From contig NZ_CP059973.1 of NCBI RefSeq assembly GCF_009193295.2, forward strand, positions 5,580,001 through 5,644,000: a DNA stretch of 64,000 nucleotides, in the 5' to 3' direction. This DNA comes from Bacteroides luhongzhouii (GTDB taxonomy: Bacteria; Bacteroidota; Bacteroidia; Bacteroidales; Bacteroidaceae). Every line of letters begins with the position of its first letter. Within the stretch, counting starts at the first letter, position 1. The translations under genes were made by a program, and so were the position numbers. The notes under the pieces are model-generated. The model had not been told where the DNA came from, did no database searches, and saw nothing but the letters and a program-made list of their open reading frames with translations. This document shows, piece after piece, positions 1-8,896 of the stretch.

Positions 1-2685
1 TGCCTTTTCAAAATCAGTAATGATAGACAATAAATATTCATAGTGAGAACGGGTTGCATATGAACCTGAATTCTTACGCTTTTCCACTATATTCTTTATA
101 CGTGTCAATAAATCAAAGTACAGATGATTCTGATTATTATTTGAAGTGTTAAGCACATAATAGATATAATCAAAACCTGCATATTCATTTATCTTTTTCA
201 GTGCGTTAGCAGTCTTGTAATAATGTCCTGCATCTACACAACAATCTGCATCTCCCTGCTCTGTCAAGTGCTTATATACATCAAATAGTTGGAACAAAGG
301 TAAATCCGTATTGGCGGGTAACTGTAAAGCACCCGTCTGGGCAGCTTGTTTCAGATCTGCAAACAAAACTTCATCAATCTCGTCTTTCTTCGTCAGCGGG
401 TCAGCATTACGAATAATGCCCATCAAGACTTCGGTCTGCAAAATACGTTCGGATTCGGTCGGTTCTACGTTCTTTATAGTCGACTCCCACAAAATATTAT
501 AAATATCATCTAAATATTCCTGTGGAGAATATGCGGAAGAATCACGGTAAGCAGCCAATGAAACACGTTTTGTATTCAGAATCTTCTTGCTCATTGATTT
601 CAAGATAGAACGTGACATTGAACCATCAAAAGTCAGATTCTTTACCACATCAGGATTATCTATCCAGTCGATGTTCTTTAATTCATTCAAAACAAACTGA
701 ACAGCACGTTTTTGCATATCATGAGGAATCACTTCAGATGTGTTATACGGATCGCCGACATAATGTTCATTGATAAAGAAACCGCCCACATTTGCCCAGG
801 CATTATTCAGATAACGTACATACTGCGAAACCAATGCGTCATAAAGATGATCACGATATGTAAAATCAGGATCCTTGTCATTCAGCCATGCATTGAGATT
901 ACCTAATATATATTTCAGATTCTTGATGCCATAAGCACCTGCCTTCATGGCATCATTACTGATATCTTCCGATAAAGAAGTCGGGTCGAAAACCCCATAA
1001 CCCAATTGTTGCTTTCCATATCTATATTCCAAATCCCCTATTTTACTCTTAATGATGTTTTCCAAATAAGGAACCTCCTCTTCTGAAGTTTTTGCCTGCG
1101 GGAATACGGTATATCCCCACTTGATGGCATAATAATCATAAGTGCCTAATACCGGAGGAGTAAGACATACATCTTTGTCTTCAGGTTGTGCTATATAATT
1201 AAAACGGGCATAGTCCATGATGGACGGAGTTGTACCATGTTCTTTCATAAACACAGGATCACGATATGATTCCGTTGCATAAGCAAAAGAAGATCCCATA
1301 TTGTGCATCAATCCCAAACAGTGACCTACCTCATGAGATATGATATAGCGCAAGCTCTCGTCTAATACATCCTGCGGAAGTTTAGGAGTACGTACTCTTG
1401 GATCAACCTGTGCCGTTTGCACGAATCTCATGTCATTCACCAACTGGATAACATCGTGATATACAAATACAGAAGCATTAATGATCTGACTGTTTCTGGG
1501 ATCAATCCACGATGGTCCCATTGCGTTTGCAATTCCAATCGGAGCATAATTAATGCAATTATATTTAATATTAGCCGGATCAAATTCTGGATCATCCTTT
1601 GGGAAATCCTTCACTTGCATTACATTCTTAAAGCCAATACGTTCAAAGGCTTTATTCCATACCAGCACTCCTTCATGGATACCCTTTTTCCATTCTTCAG
1701 GAAAAGCGTCATCTACATAAAAAAGAATAGGCTTGGTAGGTTCAACAAGTTCTCCTCGTTTGTAAGCTTCTACATCTTTAGGATATACATTCCACTTGTT
1801 GGTATAAGTATTCATTTTTACTCCGTCATAATCATCGGCGATTTCTTCCTTATTAGAAGTAAAATAACCAATTCGGGGGTCAGCCATACGCGGCATCATT
1901 TCAGGAGTCTCCGGCAACAAAACAAATGACCGGTTTACTTTTACCGTCACGGGTTCCTGATAGGCTATTGCAACAATCCCCATATAAAGTAAATCCTGCA
2001 AATAGCTCAAACTTGATGTTACTGATATATTATCATCAAATGATTTTATCTGATCGACATAAGAGAGCTCTTTTTTGAACGTCGCCCGACGAACGCAAGC
2101 ACCGAACATTGTTTTCTTACCATAAGGATCAAAAATAGCCATACGCTTATTGTCGCTCACCAAAAAATCCGTCATGTCAAATACTACAGCTGTACTATCT
2201 GCATTATAAGCCATCACTTTGAATCCTTCCATTACAGGCTCTCCGATTCCTTTCTTCATCGCCTCTTTAATAGACTCATCCTTACTCGTAGAAAAGATTG
2301 GGCGACGTGCAAAGTTACTCACTTCGCGCATCTCCATCACACTATCGCGTAATGCGAATTTAATGTGCAGGGGCTTCTTAACCTTTTGCCCAACCAATGC
2401 ATTTCCATTGTCACTAATCTCTGAAACTGTCGATCCTAAAAGCATCTCGCGATTCTGAAGAGTAAGAGGGAATTCAAATAAGATTTTTCCTTCAATCTTA
2501 TGAAGAGTTATCACCCCTTTTTTCACCTCATCTTTCTTCCCTTTAAAAATCTTCTCATAGGGAGACTCTTTCTTCGCAGTTTTCGTGTTTTTTTTCTTCT
2601 TTGCGTAAATCGGTTCTACCGTCACTAACATTGCGCACGCTAGTACCAGCAAAAGAAACGCCTTCTTTGCAACTAACTTATTCAC
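1..2685 (-). CDS. Secreted zinc-dependent metalloprotease (DUF5117/DUF4953-type metzincin), 3' end outside window
   Basis: An open frame of 895 codons runs off the left edge of the window. It starts at a GTG (2683-2685): no in-frame ATG lies upstream, and the next in-frame ATG would cut into the signal peptide. The N-terminus is a clear export signal (VNKLVAKKAFLLLVL..., ending ...PIYA before a Lys run). Around residue 450 (near position 1335) is HEVGHCLGLMHN, the extended zinc motif HExxHxxGxxH, and about 35 residues later SIMDY, a metzincin-like Met-turn. Both together support an active metalloprotease of the large Bacteroidetes DUF5117/DUF4953 family, probably periplasmic or surface. Its substrate is unknown. 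It lies downstream of the exb operon on the same strand but is separated from it by a strong terminator. Confidence 0.85.
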   Translation of the reverse strand, partial: MNKLVAKKAFLLLVLACAMLVTVEPIYAKKKKNTKTAKKESPYEKIFKGKKDEVKKGVITLHKIEGKILFEFPLTLQNREMLLGSTVSEISDNGNALVGQKVKKPLHIKFALRDSVMEMREVSNFARRPIFSTSKDESIKEAMKKGIGEPVMEGFKVMAYNADSTAVVFDMTDFLVSDNKRMAIFDPYGKKTMFGACVRRATFKKELSYVDQIKSFDDNISVTSSLSYLQDLLYMGIVAIAYQEPVTVKVNRSFVLLPETPEMMPRMADPRIGYFTSNKEEIADDYDGVKMNTYTNKWNVYPKDVEAYKRGELVEPTKPILFYVDDAFPEEWKKGIHEGVLVWNKAFERIGFKNVMQVKDFPKDDPEFDPANIKYNCINYAPIGIANAMGPSWIDPRNSQIINASVFVYHDVIQLVNDMRFVQTAQVDPRVRTPKLPQDVLDESLRYIISHEVGHCLGLMHNMGSSFAYATESYRDPVFMKEHGTTPSIMDYARFNYIAQPEDKDVCLTPPVLGTYDYYAIKWGYTVFPQAKTSEEEVPYLENIIKSKIGDLEYRYGKQQLGYGVFDPTSLSEDISNDAMKAGAYGIKNLKYILGNLNAWLNDKDPDFTYRDHLYDALVSQYVRYLNNAWANVGGFFINEHYVGDPYNTSEVIPHDMQKRAVQFVLNELKNIDWIDNPDVVKNLTFDGSMSRSILKSMSKKILNTKRVSLAAYRDSSAYSPQEYLDDIYNILWESTIKNVEPTESERILQTEVLMGIIRNADPLTKKDEIDEVLFADLKQAAQTGALQLPANTDLPLFQLFDVYKHLTEQGDADCCVDAGHYYKTANALKKINEYAGFDYIYYVLNTSNNNQNHLYFDLLTRIKNIVEKRKNSGSYATRSHYEYLLSIITDFEKA

Positions 2686-2862
2686 AATTAAAATTATTTA
2701 ATAATATTATAAATAATAAAACAGGTGCAAACATATATATAATTCTTATTGAAAGTGAATAACATCACACCAAATTAGCATTCTTTTATTCTTTTTTATC
2801 TTATATATCTTTTATTTAAAAGAGTGTAAAATGGCTATATTCCAATATGATGTAACATTTGC

Positions 2863-2914
2863 ATATAAAAAGAAAGGGTGTCCAAACCGATTTGGACACC
2901 CTTTCTTTTTATAT
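2863..2914 (-). terminator. Perfect 24-bp-stem terminator after the exb operon
   Basis: Positions 2863-2886 and 2891-2914 are exact reverse complements (core GGGTGTCCAAA / TTTGGACACCC) around a 4-nt loop. A/T runs flank both sides, so it can stop transcription in both directions. It sits 15 bp after the second exbD stop codon and most likely ends that operon. Confidence 0.85.
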
Positions 2915-2928
2915 ATCAAATTAACTAA

Positions 2929-3399
2929 TTACTTTTCACCACGTTTAGTAGCCGAATAGTTAATCTTCAAAGCATAAGATTTTCTAAGAGCATTTTTTAC
3001 GTCAGTAATAATACCCATCTTTGTCTTTTGGTCTACTTTCAGAGACACAGTCATTTTAGCTGCATCACCTTCATTCATACTTGCACGTTCCTGGAAAATG
3101 AAGTCTTGTACTTCACCAACTTCAGCATAGCTGTCGTTGAGCTGAATACGACTTTCAGTACCCATTTTCGCGCGATATTCCTGTGTAGGTTCTCCTACAT
3201 AGATGAATGTTACCAGCGATTTCTTCTCCAGTTTTTCGAGTTCAGTACCTTGCGGAAGTGTAAACTGTACCTTTAACGTTACCTCACGCATTGTTGTTAC
3301 AATCATAAAGAAGAACAACAAGGTAAAGATAAGGTCAGGCAACGAAGAAGTATTCAATGCCGGCATTTCACGTTTACCAGTCTTATTAAATTTTCCCAT
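2929..3399 (-). CDS. exbD: ExbD/TolR-family biopolymer transport protein (second copy)
   Basis: 156 aa. A short basic N-terminus (MGKFNKTGKREMP) precedes one membrane segment, SSLPDLIFTLLFFFMIVTTM (about residues 18-37). The Asp in PDLIF is at the position of the proton-relay Asp of ExbD/TolR. The remainder is a periplasmic domain. ExbD works with ExbB in the inner membrane to power TonB with the proton gradient. It starts 3 bp after the stop of the upstream exbD copy, is last in the operon, and is followed by a strong terminator. Two different ExbD-like subunits in one operon are usual in Bacteroidetes. Which TonB they serve is not shown here, though tonB lies about 3 kb away on the same strand. 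Confidence 0.9.
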   Translation of the reverse strand: MGKFNKTGKREMPALNTSSLPDLIFTLLFFFMIVTTMREVTLKVQFTLPQGTELEKLEKKSLVTFIYVGEPTQEYRAKMGTESRIQLNDSYAEVGEVQDFIFQERASMNEGDAAKMTVSLKVDQKTKMGIITDVKNALRKSYALKINYSATKRGEK

Positions 3400-3402
3400 T
3401 AC

Positions 3403-3996
3403 TTACTTCTTTTTTTCTCCGTATTTTTTAGGTTCTGCCTCAGAAATTCTCTGCGGATAAATTTCGCGAATCGCTTTTTGCTGATCGTCATTCAATTCCG
3501 CATATGTAGTTCCAAATTTCTGTTGAGCCAACTCGTCTCTCAATTCATTGTATGCAGCCACCAATTCGTTCTGCACGCTAATATAAGCCTGATAAGAAGA
3601 TCCACGGTCATTCTGCAAAGAAATTACATGCTTGTCGTTAACGAGATAAGTGCCGAAGAATTCCACATTCTTTTGTGTTTTTTCAGGCATATGTTCTGCG
3701 TTAGCAACGTTAGCAATAAATTCTTTAGCTTTCTCTTTCAACTGATCAACACCGATATAATCATTTCCACACATCAAGGCATCATCCTTATTCAGATATA
3801 CCTGTAAGACGTTACGTTCTTTGATTTTATCAGTATTATCCTGATCTTGATCTTCGGGTGGTGGAGGCAAAAGTCTTGCCAAACCACGGTCCGTATCCAT
3901 TGATGTTGTAATCAAGAAGAAGATCAGCAACAAGAAAGCGATATCCGCTGTAGAACTTGAGTTAATATCAGGAACTTTTCTTTTTCCTCTTGCCAT
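3403..3996 (-). CDS. exbD: ExbD/TolR-family biopolymer transport protein (first copy)
   Basis: 197 aa. The N-terminus MARGKRKVPDINSSSTADIAF leads into one membrane helix (about residues 17-35) carrying the conserved Asp of the STADIAF motif. Next is a Pro-rich linker (LLPPPPEDQ) and a periplasmic domain longer than that of the partner copy, ending in a Lys-rich tail. It is predicted to pair with the ExbB at 4525-5325 in the proton-driven TonB motor. It is the third gene of the four-gene operon, with 36 bp separating it from the 4-TM protein upstream and 3 bp from the next exbD. The two ExbD copies differ enough to have distinct roles, possibly as a heterodimer. Confidence 0.9.
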   Translation of the reverse strand: MARGKRKVPDINSSSTADIAFLLLIFFLITTSMDTDRGLARLLPPPPEDQDQDNTDKIKERNVLQVYLNKDDALMCGNDYIGVDQLKEKAKEFIANVANAEHMPEKTQKNVEFFGTYLVNDKHVISLQNDRGSSYQAYISVQNELVAAYNELRDELAQQKFGTTYAELNDDQQKAIREIYPQRISEAEPKKYGEKKK

Positions 3997-4032
3997 TGTA
4001 ATTACTTATTTAATTGAGAATTACTCAATTGA

Positions 4033-4518
4033 TTAGGATAATTTCTTCTTTATGCCACTCACGATGATTGCAACAACTGTCACAAACAACAAAATGTAAA
4101 TAGAATAAAGGAACATATCTGTTATTTTCAGCCAAAAAGGAACGTTGTCTGTACCACTATAACCCTGGATCTGCATTGGTGTTCCGTCACCCATAGACCA
4201 AGCTACAACTAAAACAACAACTAAAAGAACCAAACCAAGTAAAGATTTAATAGCATTTGCCGGATTATCTTTCAAGGCTGCTCCAAATTGGAATATTGCA
4301 CCGAGTATAGTAGCTGCAATAGCAATGCCAAACAAAGCATACATCAAATAAAGTAAGGCGTCTGTTTGAGCCGGCTGCCACATCTCGGGATCTACCCCCG
4401 CAATCGCTGCATCGCCTGTAGCATCTCCTCCTAAAAAGAAAAGGCACAATACGACCAGAATGATGGCAAACATCGCATAAAGTGCGTAATACGATGCTCT
4501 ATATGTTAACTTACTCAT
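4033..4518 (-). CDS. Four-helix membrane protein of the exb operon, function unknown
   Basis: 161 aa with four strongly hydrophobic stretches at about residues 9-30, 53-78, 90-110 and 128-153, and almost no soluble domain. I recognise no catalytic motif. It is placed between exbB (6 bp upstream) and the first exbD (36 bp downstream), so it is certainly cotranscribed with the energiser. Family knowledge: a small hypothetical membrane protein at this place is common in Bacteroidetes exb operons. Inference: an accessory subunit of the ExbB/ExbD motor. The start ATG at 4516-4518 is the only good one before the first helix. Confidence 0.75.
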   Translation of the reverse strand: MSKLTYRASYYALYAMFAIILVVLCLFFLGGDATGDAAIAGVDPEMWQPAQTDALLYLMYALFGIAIAATILGAIFQFGAALKDNPANAIKSLLGLVLLVVVLVVAWSMGDGTPMQIQGYSGTDNVPFWLKITDMFLYSIYILLFVTVVAIIVSGIKKKLS

Positions 4519-4524
4519 CTTCGA

Positions 4525-5325
4525 TTATTTTTTGTATTTCAAATTATATTTGATTACCATGTCTAACAAAGAGATAGAAGAATCTTCCATTTCGCTAGTC
4601 AGAGCTTCAATCTTAGCAAGTACATAGTTGTAGAATACCTGAAGGATCAACGCTACGATCAAACCGAAGATAGTTGTAATCAAGGCAACTTTCATACCAC
4701 CTGCAACAACCGTCGGAGAGATATCACCTACCTGCTGGATTTTATCAAATGCCTGCACCATACCGATTACAGTACCCAAGAATCCGAGTGACGGAGCCAT
4801 TGCGATAAACAGTGTGATCCAAGAACATCCTTTTTCAAGGTAACCAGCCTGTACACCACCGTAAGATACAACTGACTTCTCAACTACATCAATACCCTGA
4901 TCAATTCTCATCAGACCTTGATAGTAGATAGAAGCAACCGGACCTCTGGTGTTACGAGCAATGTCTTTAGCAGCTTCAACATCACCTTTTTCCAAAGCAG
5001 CTTCGATAGATGCCATGAATTTTTTTGTGTTGATTTCAGCCAAGCTCAAATAAATGATACGTTCGATACAGAAAGCCAAACCGATCACCAAAGCGATAGC
5101 TACCAAACTCATGAAAGATGCAGTACCTTCGATGAATTTAACTTTGATTTCCTTGTGAATACCACCTTCTTCTGCAGCAGGAGCAGCAGCTGTAGTAGCT
5201 TCAGCGGCAGGAGCAGCTTGTTGTTCAGTTTGTTCTGCTGCAGGAGCATCTTGAGCCTGAGCAAGTTGAATTGAGCCAAAAGTGAAGGCCCCAATCACAG
5301 CAACAATTGCAAATAACTTTTTCAT
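4525..5325 (-). CDS. exbB: ExbB/MotA/TolQ-family proton channel
   Basis: 266 aa. The first ~25 residues are a signal-peptide-like segment ending in AQAQ, followed by a low-complexity Ala/Pro/Glu/Gln stretch (about residues 26-53) and then the usual ExbB core. The core contains one helix (FMSLVAIALVIGLAFCIERIIYL) and the two paired helices of the MotA/TolQ/ExbB domain (ITLFIAMAPSLGFLGTVIGMV and a Gly-rich VAGGMKVALITTIFGLIVALI). It forms the proton channel of the TonB-energising complex in the inner membrane. It is the first gene of the operon. No clean promoter is visible between it and the tRNA-Ser gene upstream, so read-through from the tRNA is possible. The exported Ala/Pro-rich N-terminus is not present in E. 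coli ExbB. Confidence 0.92.
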   Translation of the reverse strand: MKKLFAIVAVIGAFTFGSIQLAQAQDAPAAEQTEQQAAPAAEATTAAAPAAEEGGIHKEIKVKFIEGTASFMSLVAIALVIGLAFCIERIIYLSLAEINTKKFMASIEAALEKGDVEAAKDIARNTRGPVASIYYQGLMRIDQGIDVVEKSVVSYGGVQAGYLEKGCSWITLFIAMAPSLGFLGTVIGMVQAFDKIQQVGDISPTVVAGGMKVALITTIFGLIVALILQVFYNYVLAKIEALTSEMEDSSISLLDMVIKYNLKYKK

Positions 5326-5400
5326 TGTGTGTCTAATTTTTAAGATTAATTAATTGATTATTATTATTGTATTTACTTCTCATCTCTCTTTCATTTCTGC

Positions 5401-5487
5401 GGAGAGACGGGGATTCGAACCCCGGATACGCTTTTGGCGTATACACGCTTTCCAGGCGTGCCTCTTCAACCACTCGAGCATCTCTCC
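5401..5487 (-). tRNA. tRNA-Ser (anticodon GGA)
   Basis: Read on the minus strand the 87-nt gene begins GGAGAGAUGCUCGAGUGG and ends with the matching CUCUCC. The acceptor arms pair (GGAGAGA / UCUCUCC). The anticodon stem CACGC/GCGUG encloses loop CUGGAAA with anticodon GGA. A long variable arm (UAUACGCC-AAAA-GCGUAUCC region) marks a class II tRNA. The T arm contains GGUUCGAAUCC. There is no encoded CCA. Confidence 0.95.
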
Positions 5488-5513
5488 TTATGAGTTTTCC
5501 GCATTTTCAGCTA

Positions 5514-5521
5514 CAAATGTA
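5514..5521 (-). promoter_or_regulatory. Promoter -7 box upstream of tRNA-Ser
   Basis: On the minus strand TACATTTG matches the Bacteroides -7 consensus TAnnTTTG and lies 27 bp upstream of the tRNA 5' end. No convincing -33 TTTG was found at the expected spacing. Confidence 0.5.
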
Positions 5522-5607
5522 TTCTTTTTTTTCTTTTCTTGAAGCATTCTCCCTCTTTTATCTTGAATAAATACTGCAAATTAATATAATTTAAAACCTT
5601 TCGAACC

Positions 5608-6384
5608 TTATTTGCGGATTCCGAACACTTTTAACGCATTCACGGAAGTGACCTGTGCCACGTACTCCGGGTCCATCTGATAAATATCAGCCACCTTCAT
5701 TAGTGTATCTCGCACATTAGCGCTCTCATTTCTCTTTCCCCGGTTCGGCACGGGAGCTAGATAGGGGGAATCGGTTTCGAGCACAATACGTTCCAAAGGA
5801 ACTGTCATCAGTGTTTCCGGTAAAGTCGATTTTTTAAAAGTAACGACTCCATTAATACCCAACATAAATCCTTCGAATTCCAACAATTTCATTGCTTCTT
5901 CCGATGTTCCGGTGAAACTATGAAAAATGCCGGTCAATGCCGTCTTTTTATAGGGTTCCATTACCTTATATATATATTCAAATGCTTCTCTTGAATGAAT
6001 AACGATTGGAAGACCATACTCCAGCGCCCACCCTATTTGCTTTTCAAAAACCAAAATTTGCTCTTTCAGAAAAGTCTTATCCCAATAAAGATCAAGGCCT
6101 ATTTCTCCGATAGCCACGAATTCATTGGAAGTCGACAAGTACTTGTGCGCAATTGCTAATTCCTGTTCATAGGATTCATTGACGGAAGTCGGATGCAACC
6201 CGATCATCGGATGGCAAAAACCCGGATAATCCCTACACACTGACAACATGGCATCAATCGTGGTACTATCTATATTGGGCATGAAAATATGGGAGACTCC
6301 CGCTTTTCGTGCACGTTCCATCACCTGTGGCAGGTCTTCGGTAAATTCTTCAACAAAAAGGTGAGAATGAGTATCTATCAGCAT
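5608..6384 (-). CDS. tatD: TatD-family metal-dependent hydrolase (deoxyribonuclease)
   Basis: 258 aa. I place the start at the ATG at 6382-6384 (MLIDTHSHLF), not at an ATG 69 bp upstream that lies inside the preceding gene: all family homology begins at IDTHSHL. The metal ligands of the TatD fold can be followed: HSH near the start, E in AIGEIGLDLYWD, H in IVIHSREAF, H in GIFHSFTG, and D in ETDSPYLAP. TatD enzymes are cytoplasmic TIM-barrel nucleases acting on DNA ends or flaps. The start codon overlaps the end of the upstream gene by 7 bp, which indicates translational coupling. No terminator was recognised between its end and the tRNA. Confidence 0.9.
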   Translation of the reverse strand: MLIDTHSHLFVEEFTEDLPQVMERARKAGVSHIFMPNIDSTTIDAMLSVCRDYPGFCHPMIGLHPTSVNESYEQELAIAHKYLSTSNEFVAIGEIGLDLYWDKTFLKEQILVFEKQIGWALEYGLPIVIHSREAFEYIYKVMEPYKKTALTGIFHSFTGTSEEAMKLLEFEGFMLGINGVVTFKKSTLPETLMTVPLERIVLETDSPYLAPVPNRGKRNESANVRDTLMKVADIYQMDPEYVAQVTSVNALKVFGIRK

Positions 6385-7094
6385 GATATTTCTTTTTCTT
6401 CTTTTACTTTTTCGCTGGAGCGATAATAATATATCAGCCCGTAGTCGCGACATTTTTCTAATCTGGTATCATTGGGAGTGACATCCTGATATTTAGCTTC
6501 TACCTGGTTCCAGATATCCAAAATCAATTCATCTGCACGATCACGCATGGATGCCAATTCATCAAGACTTCGAGTGGTTAATGCCTGATAGTTTTTCTGT
6601 CGTTCATAGCTCTCCAGGAAAATATCATAATGCACTTTTACGCGTGCAATAGTCGGATTATAAATAGGTATGCCACCTTGAGTTGTTCTTTGTTGTTCGC
6701 CTTCAATTATTTTCTTCCCCCACTCTACCAGTGCGGCTTCACTCAACAGGTCCGGTACAGTATTTGAAACAGGTAGGCCATACAGTTCTTTATGTGCCAC
6801 TTTGATTTCATCCCGAAGTACCGCCAAATTGAGTACTTGAATAAAATGAGAGATATATAACCGGGCGGTCTTCACATTCATCTGATGCTTACGGCTGGCA
6901 CGCGATTGATTGTCATAACACTGGGTATAGTAAATCTGCGCTGCCTCGAACCGATGCAAGAAATTACGCGCCTCAAATAATGTCTTTAATGTAATAGCCA
7001 AATCACGTACATTATACATTTCACCCTTTTCGACCGCTGCTTTCAGCGCCCGAACCCTTGCTTGATCTGTATTTGGCAGTCGTCTGTAAGGCAT
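6378..7094 (-). CDS. Conserved hypothetical protein, helical, coupled to tatD
   Basis: 238 aa, soluble, rich in charged and aromatic residues, predicted mostly helical, with no signal peptide, membrane segment or recognisable catalytic motif. Its 3' end overlaps the tatD start by 7 bp, and it begins 15 bp after the polyprenyl synthase stop. The three genes are therefore an operon on the minus strand. The pattern of many Arg/Lys and paired aromatic residues (e.g. RFEAAQIYYTQCYDNQ) suggests a nucleic-acid or protein-binding helical bundle, but this is a guess. I do not recognise the family. Confidence 0.7.
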   Translation of the reverse strand: MPYRRLPNTDQARVRALKAAVEKGEMYNVRDLAITLKTLFEARNFLHRFEAAQIYYTQCYDNQSRASRKHQMNVKTARLYISHFIQVLNLAVLRDEIKVAHKELYGLPVSNTVPDLLSEAALVEWGKKIIEGEQQRTTQGGIPIYNPTIARVKVHYDIFLESYERQKNYQALTTRSLDELASMRDRADELILDIWNQVEAKYQDVTPNDTRLEKCRDYGLIYYYRSSEKVKEEKEISC

Positions 7095-7109
7095 ATCTTT
7101 AGTCGTTAA

Positions 7110-8084
7110 CTACATTTCACGATACATTAATAATTTCACCAGATTCTTCAGTTCTTTTTTTCTGTCTTCTGCAACAGCCACCGCTGCCAAACTCTCCATA
7201 GCAAGCGTATAATATTCGCGCATTTTGTTTTCGCAGACATTGCGGATATTCAACTGATTATAGATTTCAGTTACCGCTTCTATTTTTTCAGAAGGCTGAG
7301 AAGTTTCCGTATTCAACCAACGATTCAATTCTATATGCTGCTTTTCATCCGCACGATTCAGTGCTTTGATAAGCATATATGTTTTTTTATTGCAGAGGAT
7401 ATCTCCACCTATCTTCTTACCAAACACTTTCGGATCACCGTATACATCCAACAAATCATCCTGTAACTGGAATGCAACTCCGATATGCATTCCAAAATTA
7501 TAAAGATTCTCTGCATCTTCAGCAGTCGCTCCTGCCAAAATTGCACCGATTTTAAGACTAGCCGCAAGCAACACCGCAGTTTTCAAACGAATCATTTCAA
7601 TGTATTCGTCTTCTGTAACATCACAGCGAGACTCAAATTCCATATCCAGTTGCTGCCCTTCACAGATCTCAAGTGTAGTCAAACTGAATAAATCCATCAC
7701 TTCTTTCAGATGTTCCTGCGGACATCCCGTCATATAGCGAAATGCCAGAATCAACATAGCATCTCCTGAAAGAACAGCTGTATTATCGTTCCAAACTTTA
7801 TGTACGGTAGGCTTCCCTCTGCGCACATCCGAACGATCCATCAAATCATCATGCAACAAGGTGTGATTGTGATAAACTTCGATTGCTGTGGCAGGATCGT
7901 ATATAGACGCAATATCCTCCCGATACAAGTTATATCCCATCAACATTAATACAGGACGTATCCGCTTCCCACCCAAAGAAAGGATATATTCAATCGGTTC
8001 ATAAAGTCCTTTCGGCGTCCGGGTAAACTGAATTTCAGAAATATGATTATTTATCTTATCAAGTAATTGAGAAGCTGTAAACAT
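7110..8084 (-). CDS. Polyprenyl diphosphate synthase (IspA/IspB-type)
   Basis: 324 aa, a normal length for trans-polyprenyl synthases. The first Asp-rich motif is in HTLLHDDLMDRSDVRRG and the second in FQLQDDLLDVYGD. GGKRIRPVL near residue 35 is the diphosphate-binding region. The enzyme condenses isopentenyl diphosphate onto an allylic starter in the cytoplasm. The product chain length (geranylgeranyl versus octaprenyl for menaquinone) cannot be decided from the motif alone. It shares a strand with tonB but is separated from it by a strong terminator, and it starts the operon that continues into the helical protein and tatD. IspH at 9749, on the other strand, supplies the same pathway. Confidence 0.9.
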   Translation of the reverse strand: MFTASQLLDKINNHISEIQFTRTPKGLYEPIEYILSLGGKRIRPVLMLMGYNLYREDIASIYDPATAIEVYHNHTLLHDDLMDRSDVRRGKPTVHKVWNDNTAVLSGDAMLILAFRYMTGCPQEHLKEVMDLFSLTTLEICEGQQLDMEFESRCDVTEDEYIEMIRLKTAVLLAASLKIGAILAGATAEDAENLYNFGMHIGVAFQLQDDLLDVYGDPKVFGKKIGGDILCNKKTYMLIKALNRADEKQHIELNRWLNTETSQPSEKIEAVTEIYNQLNIRNVCENKMREYYTLAMESLAAVAVAEDRKKELKNLVKLLMYREM

Positions 8085-8106
8085 GATGAATAAAAAATTA
8101 ATGAAT

Positions 8107-8132
8107 AAAAAGAGGCTGCCGAAAGCAGCCTC
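8107..8132 (-). terminator. Rho-independent terminator of tonB
   Basis: On the minus strand GAGGCTGC-TTTCG-GCAGCCTC is followed directly by TTTTT: an 8-bp GC-rich stem with a 5-nt loop. It lies 20 bp after the tonB stop and before the polyprenyl synthase start, so these are separate transcription units. Confidence 0.9.
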
Positions 8133-8152
8133 CTAATTTATATTATTACAAA

Positions 8153-8836
8153 TTACTGCAATCTAAACATCACAGGAACCGTAAATTTAACACGTACCGG
8201 TTTTCCGCGCTGCATACCTGGTTTCCACTTCGGCATGGTGTTAATCACACGGAGGGCTTCTTTATCCAGATACGGGTCAACACTACGTACAACCTTCGCA
8301 TCCACGATACTACCGTCTTTGTTAACAACGAACTGTACAATAACACGTCCTTGAGTTCCGTTTTCCTGTGCGATAGTCGGATATTTAATATTCTTTGCCA
8401 GATATTGCATCAAAGCTGCTTGTCCGCCCGGGAAGTCCGGCATGTTTTCTACAACCTCGAAAATAGTCTGTTCTTCCGGTTCTTCTTCAACAACTTGTAC
8501 AGGCACATATTTTACTTCTACACGAGCTTGATTATCTTCATTGATAATAGTTGTTGTTTCCTCAATATCAGCTTTATCATCCACAATCTCCAGCAATTCT
8601 GCTACTTTTGGAGCTTCAGGTGGTGGTGGAGCTGCTTGTTCAGGGGTTTCGGTAATAGGAATGATTTCCTCTTCAAACACGACATCAGCTACTGCCTGGC
8701 TTGTATCAATCTTCACGTCACGCTGGGTCCATTCGAACGCCACGAACATGAAAGCTAGAACTACCACGTAACCAACGAGCAACCATGTAGACTTCTTGCC
8801 TTCCAGGTCTGCTTTGGGTGATTTTTTAACTTCCAT
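8153..8836 (-). CDS. tonB: TonB energy-transducing protein
   Basis: 227 aa. The start is taken at MEVKKSP (8834-8836). An upstream in-frame ATG would give a 90-residue extension overlapping the divergent promoter and cmk. One N-terminal membrane anchor (STWLLVGYVVVLAFMFVAFEW, about residues 18-38) is followed by a periplasmic Glu/Pro/Val-rich spacer (PPPPEAPKVAEL, VEEEPEEQ). The C-terminal TonB domain includes FPGGQAALMQYLAKNIKYP, GRVIVQFVVNKDGSI and ALRVINTMPKWKPG. TonB carries energy from ExbBD to outer-membrane receptors such as the SusC at 57562-60924. It appears to be transcribed alone. Confidence 0.93.
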   Translation of the reverse strand: MEVKKSPKADLEGKKSTWLLVGYVVVLAFMFVAFEWTQRDVKIDTSQAVADVVFEEEIIPITETPEQAAPPPPEAPKVAELLEIVDDKADIEETTTIINEDNQARVEVKYVPVQVVEEEPEEQTIFEVVENMPDFPGGQAALMQYLAKNIKYPTIAQENGTQGRVIVQFVVNKDGSIVDAKVVRSVDPYLDKEALRVINTMPKWKPGMQRGKPVRVKFTVPVMFRLQ

Positions 8837-8888
8837 AAATTTATTAATATAATGATTAAAAAAAAGTGTCCTTTCATGTGTCTCCGGG

Positions 8889-8896
8889 CAAATATA
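8889..8896 (-). promoter_or_regulatory. Promoter -7 box for tonB
   Basis: TATATTTG on the minus strand (consensus TAnnTTTG), 53 bp upstream of the tonB start. No clear -33 element. Confidence 0.45.
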
